64,000 bases of DNA. Origin: JAICYJ01 sp963766445. GTDB taxonomy: Bacteria; Actinomycetota; Thermoleophilia; Gaiellales; JAICJC01. The stretch covers positions 1 through 64,000 of the forward strand of contig CAVXZW010000029.1 of NCBI GenBank assembly GCA_963766445.1, written 5' to 3'. Position 1 is the first letter of the stretch; each line of letters opens with the position of its first letter. Made by a program: the position numbers and the translations under genes. This document shows, in pieces, positions 8,394 through 17,306 of this stretch. The notes below the pieces were generated by a model, which saw nothing but the letters and a program-made list of their open reading frames with translations, was not told the DNA's origin and ran no database searches.

Positions 8394-9234
8394 CTGAGTA
8401 GCGCTGCGACGGCCGTGCCGACAGCGCCGTCGTCAGCGGCCCGACCGAGGCGACGCGGCCCTCGATCTCCTCGAGGTCCTCGACGTCGTACTGGTCCTCC
8501 CACACGTAGGCCAGCGAGCCGCGCTCGTACTGGAACGTGGTCTGCGGGAACTCGTTGTTGATCAGGCGCACCAGCAGCGCCGGCGTGAAGATGCGCAGCA
8601 CCGCCGCCTGGTCGGCACCGTCGTTGACCATCAGCGAGAAGCGCTTGTTGAACTCGACGCTCTCGGTCTCGACCTGGCGGCTCGGTCCGAAGGCGGCCGC
8701 CAGCTTGTTCAGGAACCCGATCCCGCGGTCGGCCAGCTGCACGGTGTCGACGCCGGCAACGGCGCCGACCTCCAGGCGCAGCACCGTGTGGCGGTGCTTC
8801 ACCTCCTCCGTGTACGTCTCCGTGGTCATATGACCCTGACCGTCGGTCGAGGTGCGCGTGCGCGTCTCGAACGTGGAGTAGGTGAAGTTGAAGATCAGCC
8901 CGGGCACGTCGCAGATCCGGCCCGAGAAGCCGTCGGCCGCCTCCATCCGCTGCTTGTCCCGGCAGAAGGCGACGTCGGTCGGCAGCGGCGGTGAGGGCTG
9001 GTACTCCCAGCCGTGCTCCTTCGCCCACTGGTGCATGACCTGGTCCTTGGCGGCGCTGGACGCCTGCGACCGCAGCACCAGGTAGTAGATGAGCGGCCCG
9101 GCCAGCGCCCCGATCAGCCCGACCACGATCAGCAACGGCGCGATGAAGATCCCGATCACGGCCACGGCGAGGCCGGGCACGGTGCAGAGGCCGAGGGTGC
9201 GATGGTACGTGGGCCGCCCCGTCAGCTCCGCCAT
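8390..9234 (-). CDS. membrane protein resembling DUF3137, frame slip near C-terminus
   Basis: About 281 residues. Two adjacent hydrophobic helices lie near the N-terminus (VPGLAVAVIGIFIAPLLIVV and LIGALAGPLIYYLVLR), followed by a soluble domain with QWAKEHGWEYQPSPPLP and a TYSTFETRTRT stretch. The layout resembles DUF3137 proteins, but I cannot confirm this by eye. A one-base slip near 8435 lets the protein end AVGTAVAALLS at the TAA at 8390. Without it the frame runs antisense into the LOG gene. Function unknown. Confidence 0.6.
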
Positions 9235-9279
9235 GCGGGCGTCGCGCGCAGCCCGGTACCGCTCGCGGCTGGTCGGCCA

Positions 9280-9955
9280 TCAGCCCGCTCCCGCGGTGGC
9301 CGGCTGCAGGTGCAGCTGCTCGTGTGCGCCCCGGTAGCGTGGGGAGGGGGTGGTCACGTCGGCATCCCACACCGCCTTCACGTCGGCCAGCACCTCGCGG
9401 GCCTGGTAGTGCACCATCTTCGCGGCCGGCACGCGGCCCCAGTCGGGCACGGTCAACGCGTCCGCGTCGACGCCGACCGACCGGCACAGGTAGACGGCGC
9501 GCGGCGCGTGGTAGGTCTGCGTTACCACGACGGCGCTCTGCACTCCGAAGATGTGGCGTGCCCGGTAGCAGGAGTCGTAGGTATCGAAGCCGGCGTAGTC
9601 GAGGGTGATGGCGGCCGCCGGTACCCCGTGGGCGATCGCGTAGGTTCGCATGGCGGTGGGCTCGTCGTGGCGGGCGGTGTGGTTGTCACCGGACATCAGC
9701 AGGCCGTCGACCTTGCCCATGCGGTACAGGCGAATGGCCGCGTCCAGGCGATCGGCCAGGAACCAGGTGGGCGTCCCCTTGGCGGTGAAGCCGGCGCCCA
9801 GCACCAGCGCGACCTGATGGTGGGAGACGTCGGCCGGGTCGGAGGCTGAGGCGTCCGCCGGTGTCCACCCGGATCACGAGCAGCGGCACGAACAGCAGAG
9901 CCACGCCCGCCACCAGCAGCCCAGCCGCTATCAGGATCCGCCGGCGCCGAAACAT
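9280..9955 (-). CDS. SanA/YdcF-like (DUF218) membrane protein, one frame slip
   Basis: About 225 residues with an N-terminal membrane anchor (RRILIAAGLLVAGVALLFVP) and an extracytoplasmic DUF218 domain. Family signatures are ALVLGAGF, LLMSGDN, PTAMRTYAIAHGVPAAAI, YDSCYRARHIFGVQSAVVVTQ and YHAPRAVYLCRSVGVD. SanA-type proteins affect envelope permeability, with mechanism unclear. A GG-for-G slip near 9861 joins the anchor to the domain. TACAGT lies 8 nt before the ATG at 9955. Confidence 0.8.
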
Positions 9956-9963
9956 TGGCGGAG

Positions 9964-9969
9964 ACTGTA
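9964..9969 (-). promoter_or_regulatory. leaderless -10 element (SanA-like gene)
   Basis: Minus-strand TACAGT ends 8 nt before the ATG at 9955. Confidence 0.45.
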
Positions 9970-10010
9970 CCGGTGCGGCAGGCTGCCACCTGCGGTTCGA
10001 CGCGGTTTCG

Positions 10011-10500
10011 TTACGTGGCGACGCGGCCGCGCCGCGACAGCGCGTCGATCACGACTGCTGCCAGCAGCACCAGTGCGGTCACCATGTACTGGGCCGAGGC
10101 GGTGAACCCGACCAGCCCCATGCCGTTGTCGATCGCGGCGATCACGATGCCGCCCAGCACACCGTGCACGCCTTGCCGCGGCCGCCGAACAGGCTGGTGC
10201 CGCCGATCACCGCAGCCGCCACGGCGTAGAGCACCAGCGTGCCGCCGTTCACCGCGGTCGAGATCGACTGCAGCCGCGAGGCGTAGACGATGCCGGCGAT
10301 GCCGGCCGTGAACGAACACAGCATGAACGCGAACGTGCGGACCGACATCACGTCGATGCCGGCGCGGCGGGCGGCCTCGGCGTTGCCGCCGATCGCGTAG
10401 ATGTAGCGGCCGAGCTTGGTGCGCCCGAGCAGGAACGTCCAGATCGCGAGCACTCCCAGCACCAGCAGCACCACCCAGGGGACTCCCCTGATCGGCACGA
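10011..10500 (-). pseudogene. sugar ABC transporter permease (RbsC/XylH type), C-terminal fragment
   Basis: Only the C-terminal half of a BPD_transp_2 permease is present. It shows GRYIYAIGGNAEAARRAGI, ASRLQSISTAVNGGTLVL, AVAAAVIGGTSLFGGRGK and IDNGMGLVGFTASAQYMVTA, with several membrane segments. About 180 expected N-terminal residues are missing and are replaced by a regulator fragment. A one-base slip near 10170 also breaks the frame. No ATP-binding or solute-binding partner is nearby, so this is probably a dead remnant of a sugar-import operon. Confidence 0.75.
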
Positions 10501-10630
10501 GTATGCCGCGATTGGTTCGCGGAAGGCCAGTCAGGCTCCCGAGATCTGCAAGCGTATGGGATCTGTTCACCTGGGCGCAAGATTGCGGTCACAATTTGTT
10601 GTCCGAAGATGTCCCATTCGGTTTCGATGT
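10501..10630 (-). pseudogene. GntR-family regulator, N-terminal winged-helix fragment
   Basis: On the minus strand FGQQIVTAILRPGEQIP, then (after a one-base slip) TLADLGSLTGLPRTNRG, resembles the GntR DNA-binding N-terminus (I-SG-L-PG-LP ... LA--LGVSRT). It runs straight into the permease fragment. The bases here are visibly less GC-rich than the surroundings. No effector domain follows, so this looks like a deletion junction. Confidence 0.5.
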
Positions 10631-10722
10631 TTCCAGGGCCGGCCGCCGGTTGCCGCCGACACCACCGGCTCGAGCCGACGGTGGTAGACATGGAGTCCCG
10701 AGCGGGTGTCCGGGCGATCGGT

Positions 10723-11592
10723 CTAGGCGCTGAGGGCATCGTGGCGGAGCACCGCATGCACGCCCTTGGCCTCGTTCACGACCTGTGTCACACGCAGGTC
10801 ACGCAGACGTCTGGCCAGTGCCAGCGCCCGGTCGCGGCCGAGCCCGTGCTCGCGCTGCATCAGGTCGACCATCGTCTCCAGCGCCGCGTCGGCGGCCAGG
10901 TCGAGGTCGTGGTCAAACCCGAACGTGATCCAGGCGCTGTCGGTGCGGGCGATCGGCATCCGCAGCTCGAGATCGGGCCGCAAGGCCAGGGTTAGCCGGG
11001 CCTCGTCCAGCGGGCACTCGATCGCCGTGCCCGATACCTCGCCGTCGCCCTGCGCCGCGTGGCCGTCGCCGGCCGAAGCAGCGCGCCATCGACGCCGATC
11101 GGCAGCAGCAGCATCCGCCCGCGGTCAGCTCCTTGCAGTCGATGTTGCTGCCGTAGCGGCGGGGCGGAGTGGTGGAGTGGACGCCCAGCTCTGGCGGCGG
11201 CATGCCGATCACGCCCAGGAAGGGGGCGAGCGCGACCGACTGGGCGCCGTCCCCGGTGACGCCGGTCGTCCCGCCCAGCTGCCACTCAAGCGCGCTCTCG
11301 CCGGCGAAGGTCACGCCCCAGCCGCGCGGCCGCACCATGTCGATCCGCACCTCCAGCGTCCCGCCCGCGCGGGCCCCGCGAACCGCGATCGGCCCCGTGA
11401 GCGGATGGCCGTCATCGAGCAGCGGGTGCAGATCGTCCAGCCAGCGGCGGCCCGCATCCCAGTGCCAGCCCGCATTCAGGGCCTGGAACGTGACCGAGTC
11501 GCCGGGATCGACGGTCAGGACGGGGGCAGGTCGATCGAGAAGTGCCCGTGGAGGGTCTCGCGGCCGAGCGGGATCACGTGTGTGGCCGGCAT
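10723..11592 (-). CDS. acetamidase/formamidase family protein, three frame slips
   Basis: Amidase of the FmdA/AmdA family, which hydrolyses formamide or short amides to ammonia and the acid. The ATG at 11592 opens MPATHVIPLGRETLHGHFS. Conserved pieces are SVTFQALNAGWHWD, RPRGWGVTFAGESALEWQ, the signature RRYGSNIDCKELTAG, and GDGHAAQGDGEVSGTAIE. Slips near 11521, 11131 and 11083, each one base, are needed to read through. The SDR gene lies immediately upstream on the same strand. Substrate not determinable. Confidence 0.75.
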
Positions 11593-11636
11593 CCGGTCGA
11601 CCTCAGGGTGCCCGGCGGTGAGGCCGCCATCGGCAA

Positions 11637-12346
11637 CTAGGCGTGGCCGGTCAGGTAGGTCGCGCGGTCGCCCGCCAGGAACGCAGCCAGATCGGCAATG
11701 TCCGACGGCTCCGCCAGGCGTCCCAGCGGATGCATGGCGATCCCCTGTGCGCGCGCGGCTTCGGGGTCCGGCTGGGAGGCGAAGAACTGCTCCAGCATCT
11801 CGGTGCGGACGTAGCCCGGGCAGATGCTCATGCAGCGGAGTTGTCGGCGCCATGGTCGATTGCCATCGCCCGCGTGAGCGCCAGCAGTGCACCCTTGGTG
11901 GCGCAGTAGGCGGGCAACCGCGGCTCGGCCCAGGTGCCGTCGACCGACGCGATGTTCAGGATCACGCCGCCACCGCCGGCACGCATGTGCGGTATCGCCG
12001 CGGCGGCCAGCAGCGCGGGAGCGCGGACGTTGACGGCCAGCAGCTCGTCCCACTGCTCGACCGTGGTCTCCTCGACGGTGCCCTCGATCTCGACCGCCGC
12101 GTTGTTGACCAGCACGTCGAGCCGGCCGTGCACAGCCACCGTGCCGGCCACCAGGTCCCGGATCGCCGCCGGGTCGGACACGTCGCAGCGGCGGTAATCC
12201 ACGCCGGCGACATCGAGGTCCGGGCCGGCGCTGCGGCCGCATCCGACCACCGCATACCCATCGGCGGCAAACGCGGCCGCGAGGGCGGCGCCGATGCCGC
12301 GGCTGGTGCCGGTGATCACACCGACACGAGTGGGGTGACTGGACAT
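11637..12346 (-). CDS. short-chain dehydrogenase/reductase, frame slips in C-terminal part
   Basis: Classical SDR oxidoreductase (about 240 residues). The NAD(P)-binding GTSRGIGAALAAAFA, NNAAVEIEG and the YCATKGALLALTRA active-site stretch (YxxxK) are visible. A one-base slip near 11836 joins these to CPGYVRTEML and GRLAEPSDIADLAAFLAGD. A second slip near 11640 would give the usual ending GHALVADGGLTAG instead of stopping at 11637. That corrected frame runs toward the acetamidase start, so the true stop is unclear. Confidence 0.82.
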
Positions 12347-12355
12347 GCGGGCGCC

Positions 12356-12361
12356 AGCGTA
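12356..12361 (-). promoter_or_regulatory. leaderless -10 element (SDR gene)
   Basis: Minus-strand TACGCT ends 9 nt before the ATG at 12346. Confidence 0.45.
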
Positions 12362-12401
12362 CCGCGACCGCTGCGGCGATCCAGATCTGGTCGGTGCGGT
12401 C

Positions 12402-12407
12402 TAGGCT
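12402..12407 (+). promoter_or_regulatory. leaderless -10 element (70-residue ORF)
   Basis: TAGGCT ends 6 nt before the ATG at 12414. Confidence 0.5.
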
Positions 12408-12413
12408 AGGGCA

Positions 12414-12626
12414 ATGCGGGCCGCGGTCACACGAACGCTTGGTGCTGTCAGACTGGTCATCCGCGACGGGAGGATTCCGCGACCGCTGCGGTGGGCGGGC
12501 ATGCTGGGGCTGCTGCCGGTACCCGGGCCGTTCGACGAGATCGTGCTGCTGGTCGTGGCTGGGGTGCTGTGGCTGGGCTACCGCGACCAGCTCAGCGAGG
12601 CGTGGCAGAAGGCGGCAGCCGCCTAG
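12414..12626 (+). CDS. small hypothetical membrane protein (70 residues)
   Basis: I do not recognise this protein. It begins MRAAVTRTLGAVRLVIRDGR, then has RPLRWAGMLGLLPVPGPFDE and one hydrophobic helix, IVLLVVAGVLWLGYR, and ends in a short charged and alanine-rich tail. The PGPFDE turn before a helix looks like small DUF1232-type membrane proteins, but the match is weak. The leaderless -10 at exactly 6 nt supports a real gene. Confidence 0.6.
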   Translation: MRAAVTRTLGAVRLVIRDGRIPRPLRWAGMLGLLPVPGPFDEIVLLVVAGVLWLGYRDQLSEAWQKAAAA

Positions 12627-12731
12627 CAGCCGGTCCGGAATAGGCTGAAGGTGGACGAGTAGTCGTAGTAGCGAGCGCCACCGGCGAGCAGCGGTTGTAA
12701 CGACGGGGCGTCTGCCGGCGAGAGGTTGGTG

Positions 12732-13297
12732 ATGGCCGGACCTGGTAACGGGCACCGATCGGGATGCTCAGGCTGGCTGACGAATCGAGGACTGTTTCGC
12801 CGTCACTACCGGGCGGTGGCGGCATACGCGCGACGTCGCGCGACCGGCGAAGCGTCCGACGACGTCGTCGCAAGCACGTTCCTGGTCGTCTGGCGGCGAC
12901 TCGATGAGGTGCCCGCCGATTCGCTGCCGTGGCTTCTGGCCGTGGCCGGAAACGTCATCGCCACCCAGCGGCGCGGATCGCGGAGACGAGGTGCGCTTCG
13001 CCTGCGCCTCGAGCATGCGGATGGCAGCGCCACGCCACGATCCGCGCTCGAGGAACCTGCCGGCCGAGTGGCGGCGGCGCTCGACGCCTGCCGGCGAGCG
13101 ACCGCGAGGCGATCACGTTGATCGCCTGGGACGGCCTGCGACCGGCCGAGGCGGCCACGGTGCTCGGCCAGTCGCCGGCCGCGTTCCGGGTTCGCCTGCA
13201 TCGGGCCAAGCGCCGTCTCCGCCGCGAGCTCGACCGCGCCGGACAGACCGAGCCGCACCCCCAATCCCCATCCGTAGCCAAGGAGAGCGCCCCATGA
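12732..13297 (+). CDS. ECF-type RNA polymerase sigma factor, one frame slip
   Basis: Extracytoplasmic-function sigma factor of about 185 residues. Region 2 is LFRRHYRAVAAYARRRATGE, with DVVASTFLVVWRRLDEVP and the -10-melting segment PWLLAVAGNVIATQRRG. Region 4 is LPASDREAITLIAWDGLRPAEAATVLGQ with the helix-turn-helix RVRLHRAKRRLRREL. A one-base slip near 13095 separates the two regions. The true start is uncertain (ATG 12732 or a start near 12759 in another frame). The next gene overlaps its stop by 4 nt and is its probable partner. Confidence 0.82.
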
Positions 13298-14490
13298 CAA
13301 CGACACCTCGCACCGTCGAAAGAGACCTGATGGAACTCGTCCGCGGCGACGACCCGCTCGACGGCCACGTCGACCCGGTGACGGACGAAGCTGGCGAGTC
13401 GCTGCTCCGAGAGATCCTGGCCGCACCCCGCCCGGAGCGCACTCCGAAGGGCTCGGCGGAGCACGAAGGTGGTCGTTCGGCTCGCCGCCGTGGGGGCAGG
13501 CGCCGCGGTTGCCGTCGCAGCGATCACCGCGATCACCGCGATCACCGGCGACGACCGGGGTGGGGTCGCTCCTGCCTCCGCCGCGCGTCGTCCGGCATGC
13601 GCTCGCCGCCGCTATCCAGCCCCCCGGCACGATCCTGCATGTGGACATGAGGGGAACCCAGAACGACGGCGATGGCACCACGATCACCTGGCGGGACGAG
13701 AGCTGGCAGGCGAACAGCGCTCCCTACGACCGCCGCCAGGTCGAGACCAACCCCGACGGCACGACCGTCGAGAGCGCGAACGTGGGTGACAGCGAGCAGG
13801 TCTACGACTCCGGCGCCAACACGATCTATGCCAGCACCGCGTCCGCACTCAGCGCCAAGCCGGAGGCACAGCGCAACTATCGGATCTCTCCCGGACCGAC
13901 CGCGAACACCTACGTGGTGAGGCTCATGGTCTTCGGAATTACCCGTGGACACGGGTACAGGATCGTGCCTGGCCGCGGCCGGCAGTATCGGCTCGTCATC
14001 ACCGCAAGCCAGGCGAAGGCGCTCAAGGACGGCAGCGACGTCGTGAAGTGGGTCCGTGCACCGCGCGGCGCCGGCAGGCTCAATGGGTACAGGCCTGCCG
14101 TCGTCCCCAGGAAGGCCGCCGCAACGGCGCCGGACTGTTCCGACTTCGGATCGCAGGACTACGGCGATCAGATCCTGACCATGCTCCGCTCCTGCGGCGC
14201 CCACGTTGTCGGCCACGCGGACATCGGCGGCCGCGACACGCTCGAGCTTCGCTCCCAGGACGGCCATATCACCTACTACGTCGACGCGAGCAGCTACGCA
14301 CCGGTCCAGCTCGACACCACCGGCACCGACGGCGGTACCAGCCTCAGCTTCGTCACCTGGGAGGTGCTGCCCGCCGGACGATGTGAACGAGGCGCTGCTC
14401 AGCCTCACCGCCCAGCACCCATCCGCGACCGTCGACCGAAACCAGGCCGACTACGTGGCGGCAGAGCGGCGGCTGTTCCCCAACGGCTGA
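13294..14490 (+). CDS. CU044_5270-like membrane protein, putative anti-sigma partner, three frame slips
   Basis: About 398 residues, with ATG 13294 overlapping the sigma-factor stop (ATGA). The N-terminal cytoplasmic part MTTTPRTVERDLMELVRGDD resembles the CU044_5270 family found beside ECF sigma factors. One membrane helix follows (VRLAAVGAGAAVAVAAITAI). The large extracytoplasmic part includes PPGTILHVDMRG, TTITWRDESW and ITYYVDASSYAPVQLDTTG, and reaches RNQADYVAAERRLFPNG. One-base slips near 13465, 13588 and 14378 must be bridged. Signal sensing and sigma control are inferred from position. Confidence 0.65.
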
Positions 14491-14680
14491 TTTCGCGGGA
14501 ACGGCGACGGGCGCGCATGCTCCAACCGATAGGCGTAGGCTACCGGTGCTTCGCGGCTTCGGCTCCCGACGGCAGTATGCCGCGACTCCGCCAGCCGAGC
14601 CCTTGGGAGGGGGCGACTGGTGATGTGCGTCGTCACTGCAGAGGAGCCGTAGGCGACGCACCCACCTTCCTCTAGCGGCG

Positions 14681-14686
14681 TACGAT
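14681..14686 (+). promoter_or_regulatory. leaderless -10 element (CDF-like gene)
   Basis: TACGAT ends 6 nt before the ATG at 14693. Confidence 0.5.
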
Positions 14687-14692
14687 GTGGGC

Positions 14693-15313
14693 ATGGCCAC
14701 GCTCGCCGATCCGCGACTGCATCTTGAACGCCGAGCCCGACGCCTCGCCTGGGGCGGCAACGCCTGGCACCTGATCGAGTTCGCCATCGCCATCGGTGCC
14801 GGGATCTCGGCAGGCTCGATCGCCCTCGTGGCTTTCGGGATCGACAGCCTGATCGAGTTCGCCGCAGGTGGCGTGATCGTCTGGCTGTTCTCCGGAGGGC
14901 GCGGGGCGTCGGAGTCGGCAGAGCGGCGAGCGCAGCAGATGATCGCGCTGTCGTTCTTCGTGCTGGCGGTCTACGTCGTGATCGAGTCCGTCCGCGCGTT
15001 CGCGGGAGCGCATCCGGAGGCAAGCTGGGTCGGCATCGGCCTGGCGGCGGTGACCGCGCCGACGATGCCACTGCTCGCGCGTGCCAAGCGGCGAGTTGGG
15101 CACCAACTCGGGTCACGCGCCACCGTGAGCGAGGGTAGCCAGAACATGCTGTGCGCCTACCTGTCCGTGGCGCTCCTTGTTGGCCTCGGCGCCAACGCGC
15201 TCTTGGGATGGTGGTGGGCTGACCCGCTCGCAGGACTTGTGATCGCGGCAGCCGCGGTCCAGGAGGGCCGGGAAGCCTGGCGCGGCGAGGCTTGCGGCGA
15301 CGGCTGCTGCTGA
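14693..15313 (+). CDS. cation diffusion facilitator-like membrane transporter
   Basis: A 206-residue integral membrane protein with the CDF/ZnT transmembrane pattern but no long C-terminal cytoplasmic domain. The HLIEFAIAIGAGISAGSIAL helix is followed by AFGIDSLIEFAAGGVIVWLF, where the D-S-L-I-E arrangement matches the CDF metal site. Further helices run to WWWADPLAGLVIAAAAVQEG, where a second Asp sits as in the family. The protein ends in a cysteine-bearing tail (GEACGDGCC). Probably exports divalent metal; substrate unknown. Confidence 0.78.
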   Translation: MATLADPRLHLERRARRLAWGGNAWHLIEFAIAIGAGISAGSIALVAFGIDSLIEFAAGGVIVWLFSGGRGASESAERRAQQMIALSFFVLAVYVVIESVRAFAGAHPEASWVGIGLAAVTAPTMPLLARAKRRVGHQLGSRATVSEGSQNMLCAYLSVALLVGLGANALLGWWWADPLAGLVIAAAAVQEGREAWRGEACGDGCC

Positions 15314-15427
15314 CCAGGCTGAGGCGCGAGGCGCTACTCCTGCACATCACGCGGAGAGCCGGCACCGTCCCCGGCGGCCCCGCCCACAAGCACCAGGACT
15401 GGGCCGGGCCCAGCCTAAGGCCATGGC

Positions 15428-16165
15428 TCAGCGGTTGTGGTTGACGACCTCGACGTTGTGGCCGTCCGGGTCGAGCACGAAGGCGCCGTAGTAGCCCGGG
15501 TGGTACACGGCGCGCTCGCCGGGGGCGCCGTTGTCCTCGTAGCCCGCGGCCAGCGCGGCGGCGTGGAAGGCCCGCACCGTGGCGTCCGCGTCCGCGGCGA
15601 AGGCGAGGTGGACGTGCTCGGTGAGCGGGCGCTCGTCGCGCACGAGCGAGAAGGAGAAGTCGGGGCCGGAGAACTGCACGCGATCCGGCGCGTCGTGCGA
15701 GAGGCGGAGCTCGGCGTACGGCGCGACCGTCGTGTAGAAGCGCCGCGACGCCTGCGGGTCGCGCACGCGGAGCCAGAGGTGGTCGATGCTGCCATCGGGC
15801 ACGGGGCGCTGGCGGTCGCCGTGGACCGCCTCGACGCTGTTGCCGTCCGGGTCGAGCAGGAAGGCGCCGTAGTAGTCGGGGCCGTAGACCGTGCGCGGCC
15901 CGGGCGCGCCGTCGTTCGTGCGGCCGGCGTCGATCCCGGCCTGCCAGAAGGCGTCGACGGCGGCGCGGTCGGGCGCGCGGAAGCCGACGTGCAGGCCGCG
16001 GGTCAGAGGGTGCTCGCCGTCGGTCGGGCCGATGTCCCAGTCCTCCCACTCGACCAGCTCGGCGTCCGCGTGGCTCGGCTCGACGCCGAGCACCGAGAGC
16101 ACGGTGCGGTAGAAGCGCTCGGACGCGGCGAGGTCGGACACGGCGATCCCGACGTGGTCGAACAT
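15428..16165 (-). CDS. double VOC-domain (glyoxalase/extradiol-type) protein
   Basis: A 245-residue protein made of two fused vicinal-oxygen-chelate domains. The halves are visible duplicates: each starts with a D-H-VSD type strand (FDHVGIAVSDLAASERFY; IDHLWLRVRDPQASRRFY) and ends with DYYGAFLLDPDGNSVEAVHG or GYYGAFVLDPDGHNVEVVNH. The reaction cannot be told from sequence; glyoxalase, dioxygenase and resistance proteins share the fold. TAGCCT 7 nt upstream supports ATG 16165. Confidence 0.85.
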   Translation of the reverse strand: MFDHVGIAVSDLAASERFYRTVLSVLGVEPSHADAELVEWEDWDIGPTDGEHPLTRGLHVGFRAPDRAAVDAFWQAGIDAGRTNDGAPGPRTVYGPDYYGAFLLDPDGNSVEAVHGDRQRPVPDGSIDHLWLRVRDPQASRRFYTTVAPYAELRLSHDAPDRVQFSGPDFSFSLVRDERPLTEHVHLAFAADADATVRAFHAAALAAGYEDNGAPGERAVYHPGYYGAFVLDPDGHNVEVVNHNR

Positions 16166-16172
16166 CGCCCCG

Positions 16173-16178
16173 AGGCTA
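16173..16178 (-). promoter_or_regulatory. leaderless -10 element (VOC gene)
   Basis: Minus-strand TAGCCT ends 7 nt before the ATG at 16165. Confidence 0.5.
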
Positions 16179-16213
16179 CCATGCGGGCGACGCCAGGACG
16201 CCGGCTGCGCGAC

Positions 16214-16243
16214 GGGGCGGCCCGACAGCCGCCGGGCCGCCCC
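16214..16243. terminator. strong GC hairpin, possible terminator
   Basis: An 11-bp perfect stem (GGGGCGGCCCG with its complement) closes an 8-nt loop. There is no T-run on either side. It lies downstream of the small minus-strand ORF at 16258-16403 and upstream of the VOC promoter, so it could end transcription of the former. Confidence 0.45.
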
Positions 16244-16257
16244 GCGATGGGTGATGC

Positions 16258-16403
16258 TCAGGCGTCGATGCTGCGGGCCAGAGGGCGGCCTGGGGCTTTC
16301 CCTTGTGCCCGGCCTCCTTCAGGATCGGCGGCACCTCGGGGTCGGACACGAAGCTCTGCCAGCCCGCGTCGAAGATTGCCTCTGCGGCGGCGACGTACAT
16401 CAC
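16258..16403 (-). CDS. unrecognised short ORF, possible truncated gene
   Basis: On the minus strand MYVAAAEAIFDAGWQSF and SDPEVPPILKEAGHKGK read as natural coding sequence. After a one-base slip near 16290 they end GRPLARSIDA at a TGA (16258). The frame also stays open upstream of the GTG/ATG at 16403, into the antisense of the DUF429 start. It may therefore be the tail of a gene cut by the island to its right. No family recognised. Confidence 0.3.
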
Positions 16404-16438
16404 ACCGGCGATGGCCTGTGAGCCGACGGGGCCGAGGC

Positions 16439-16444
16439 TAGGCT
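16439..16444 (+). promoter_or_regulatory. candidate -10 element (DUF429 gene)
   Basis: TAGGCT ends 10 nt before the ATG at 16455, with a G-rich stretch between. Confidence 0.4.
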
Positions 16445-16454
16445 CCAGTGGGGG

Positions 16455-17306
16455 ATGAACTTCGTTGGTGTGGATCTAGCTTGGGACGCGGGCTCGCGTA
16501 CGAAGGTTCCGGCGGATACCGGTGTTGTCGCACTCGATCCGTCGGGCCGTATTGTCGACGCGACCTGGACAGTAGGCGTCCCTGACACCGTCGCCTGGGT
16601 AGGCCGGCATGCCGACGCGGACGCGCTGATGTTTGTCGATGCGCCCTTGGTCGTGACAAACGACGCCGGTCAACGTTTCTGCGAAAAACAGGTCGGTCAG
16701 CGCTACGGCCGCTGGAAGGTGGCTGCCAACTCCACGAACCTCGGCTCGAAGAGCCTCGCTGGCGTGCGACTGCTTGAGGCGGCGGAGGCGGCCGGTTGGA
16801 GGTACTCGTCGGGCGCCGATGGTCCGCCGGTTTCCGGCCGTGTGGTGTCGGAGTGCTACCCGTACACCACGATTGTAGGCGCGCCCGCACTCGGATATGT
16901 GTCTGAGCGCCCAACCTATAAGCGGCGCCCACGAGCAGTCCCCACCGTGGACTGGCCGCAAGTGCGCGGCCAGGCGTGCGATGAGCTGATCCGCCGAGTG
17001 GCAGCGTTGTCGACCTTCAAACCACCCATCGACCTGCGCTCCCATCCTGAGACCCGGCGTCTGATCGATGAGCCATCTCCGAAGGCTGACGCCGCCTATA
17101 AGCGGCGCGAGGACTTACTCGACGCGGCCATCTGCGCCTGGACCGCCGCCTACTGGCACCGGCATGGCTTCATGGGCTGCCAAGTGCTCGGCCTCGACGC
17201 AGGATCACAGGATGAACAGGCACCAACCATCATCGCACCGGCACGAAACGAACAGCGCAGAATCGAACAGCCTGATCGGCGCAAGTTCGTACTGAAGTGG
17301 TCGTAG
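16455..17306 (+). CDS. DUF429 family protein, predicted RNase H-like nuclease
   Basis: A 283-residue DUF429 protein, a family with an RNase H-like fold and suspected nuclease activity. It begins MNFVGVDLAWDAGSRTK (the G-V-D-L/W acidic start of the fold), has MFVDAPLVVTNDAGQRFCE, and SECYPYTTIVGAPALGY. The last conserved block is AYKRREDLLDAAICAWTAAY with its acidic cluster. Codon use is less G/C-biased than neighbouring genes, which suggests acquisition. Intact reading frame. Confidence 0.82.
   Translation: MNFVGVDLAWDAGSRTKVPADTGVVALDPSGRIVDATWTVGVPDTVAWVGRHADADALMFVDAPLVVTNDAGQRFCEKQVGQRYGRWKVAANSTNLGSKSLAGVRLLEAAEAAGWRYSSGADGPPVSGRVVSECYPYTTIVGAPALGYVSERPTYKRRPRAVPTVDWPQVRGQACDELIRRVAALSTFKPPIDLRSHPETRRLIDEPSPKADAAYKRREDLLDAAICAWTAAYWHRHGFMGCQVLGLDAGSQDEQAPTIIAPARNEQRRIEQPDRRKFVLKWS

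Noticed and set aside
17250..17270. Possible att site (GAATCGAAC shared with the tRNA T-arm)
   Set aside because: Only 9 bp match and it lies inside the intact DUF429 gene.
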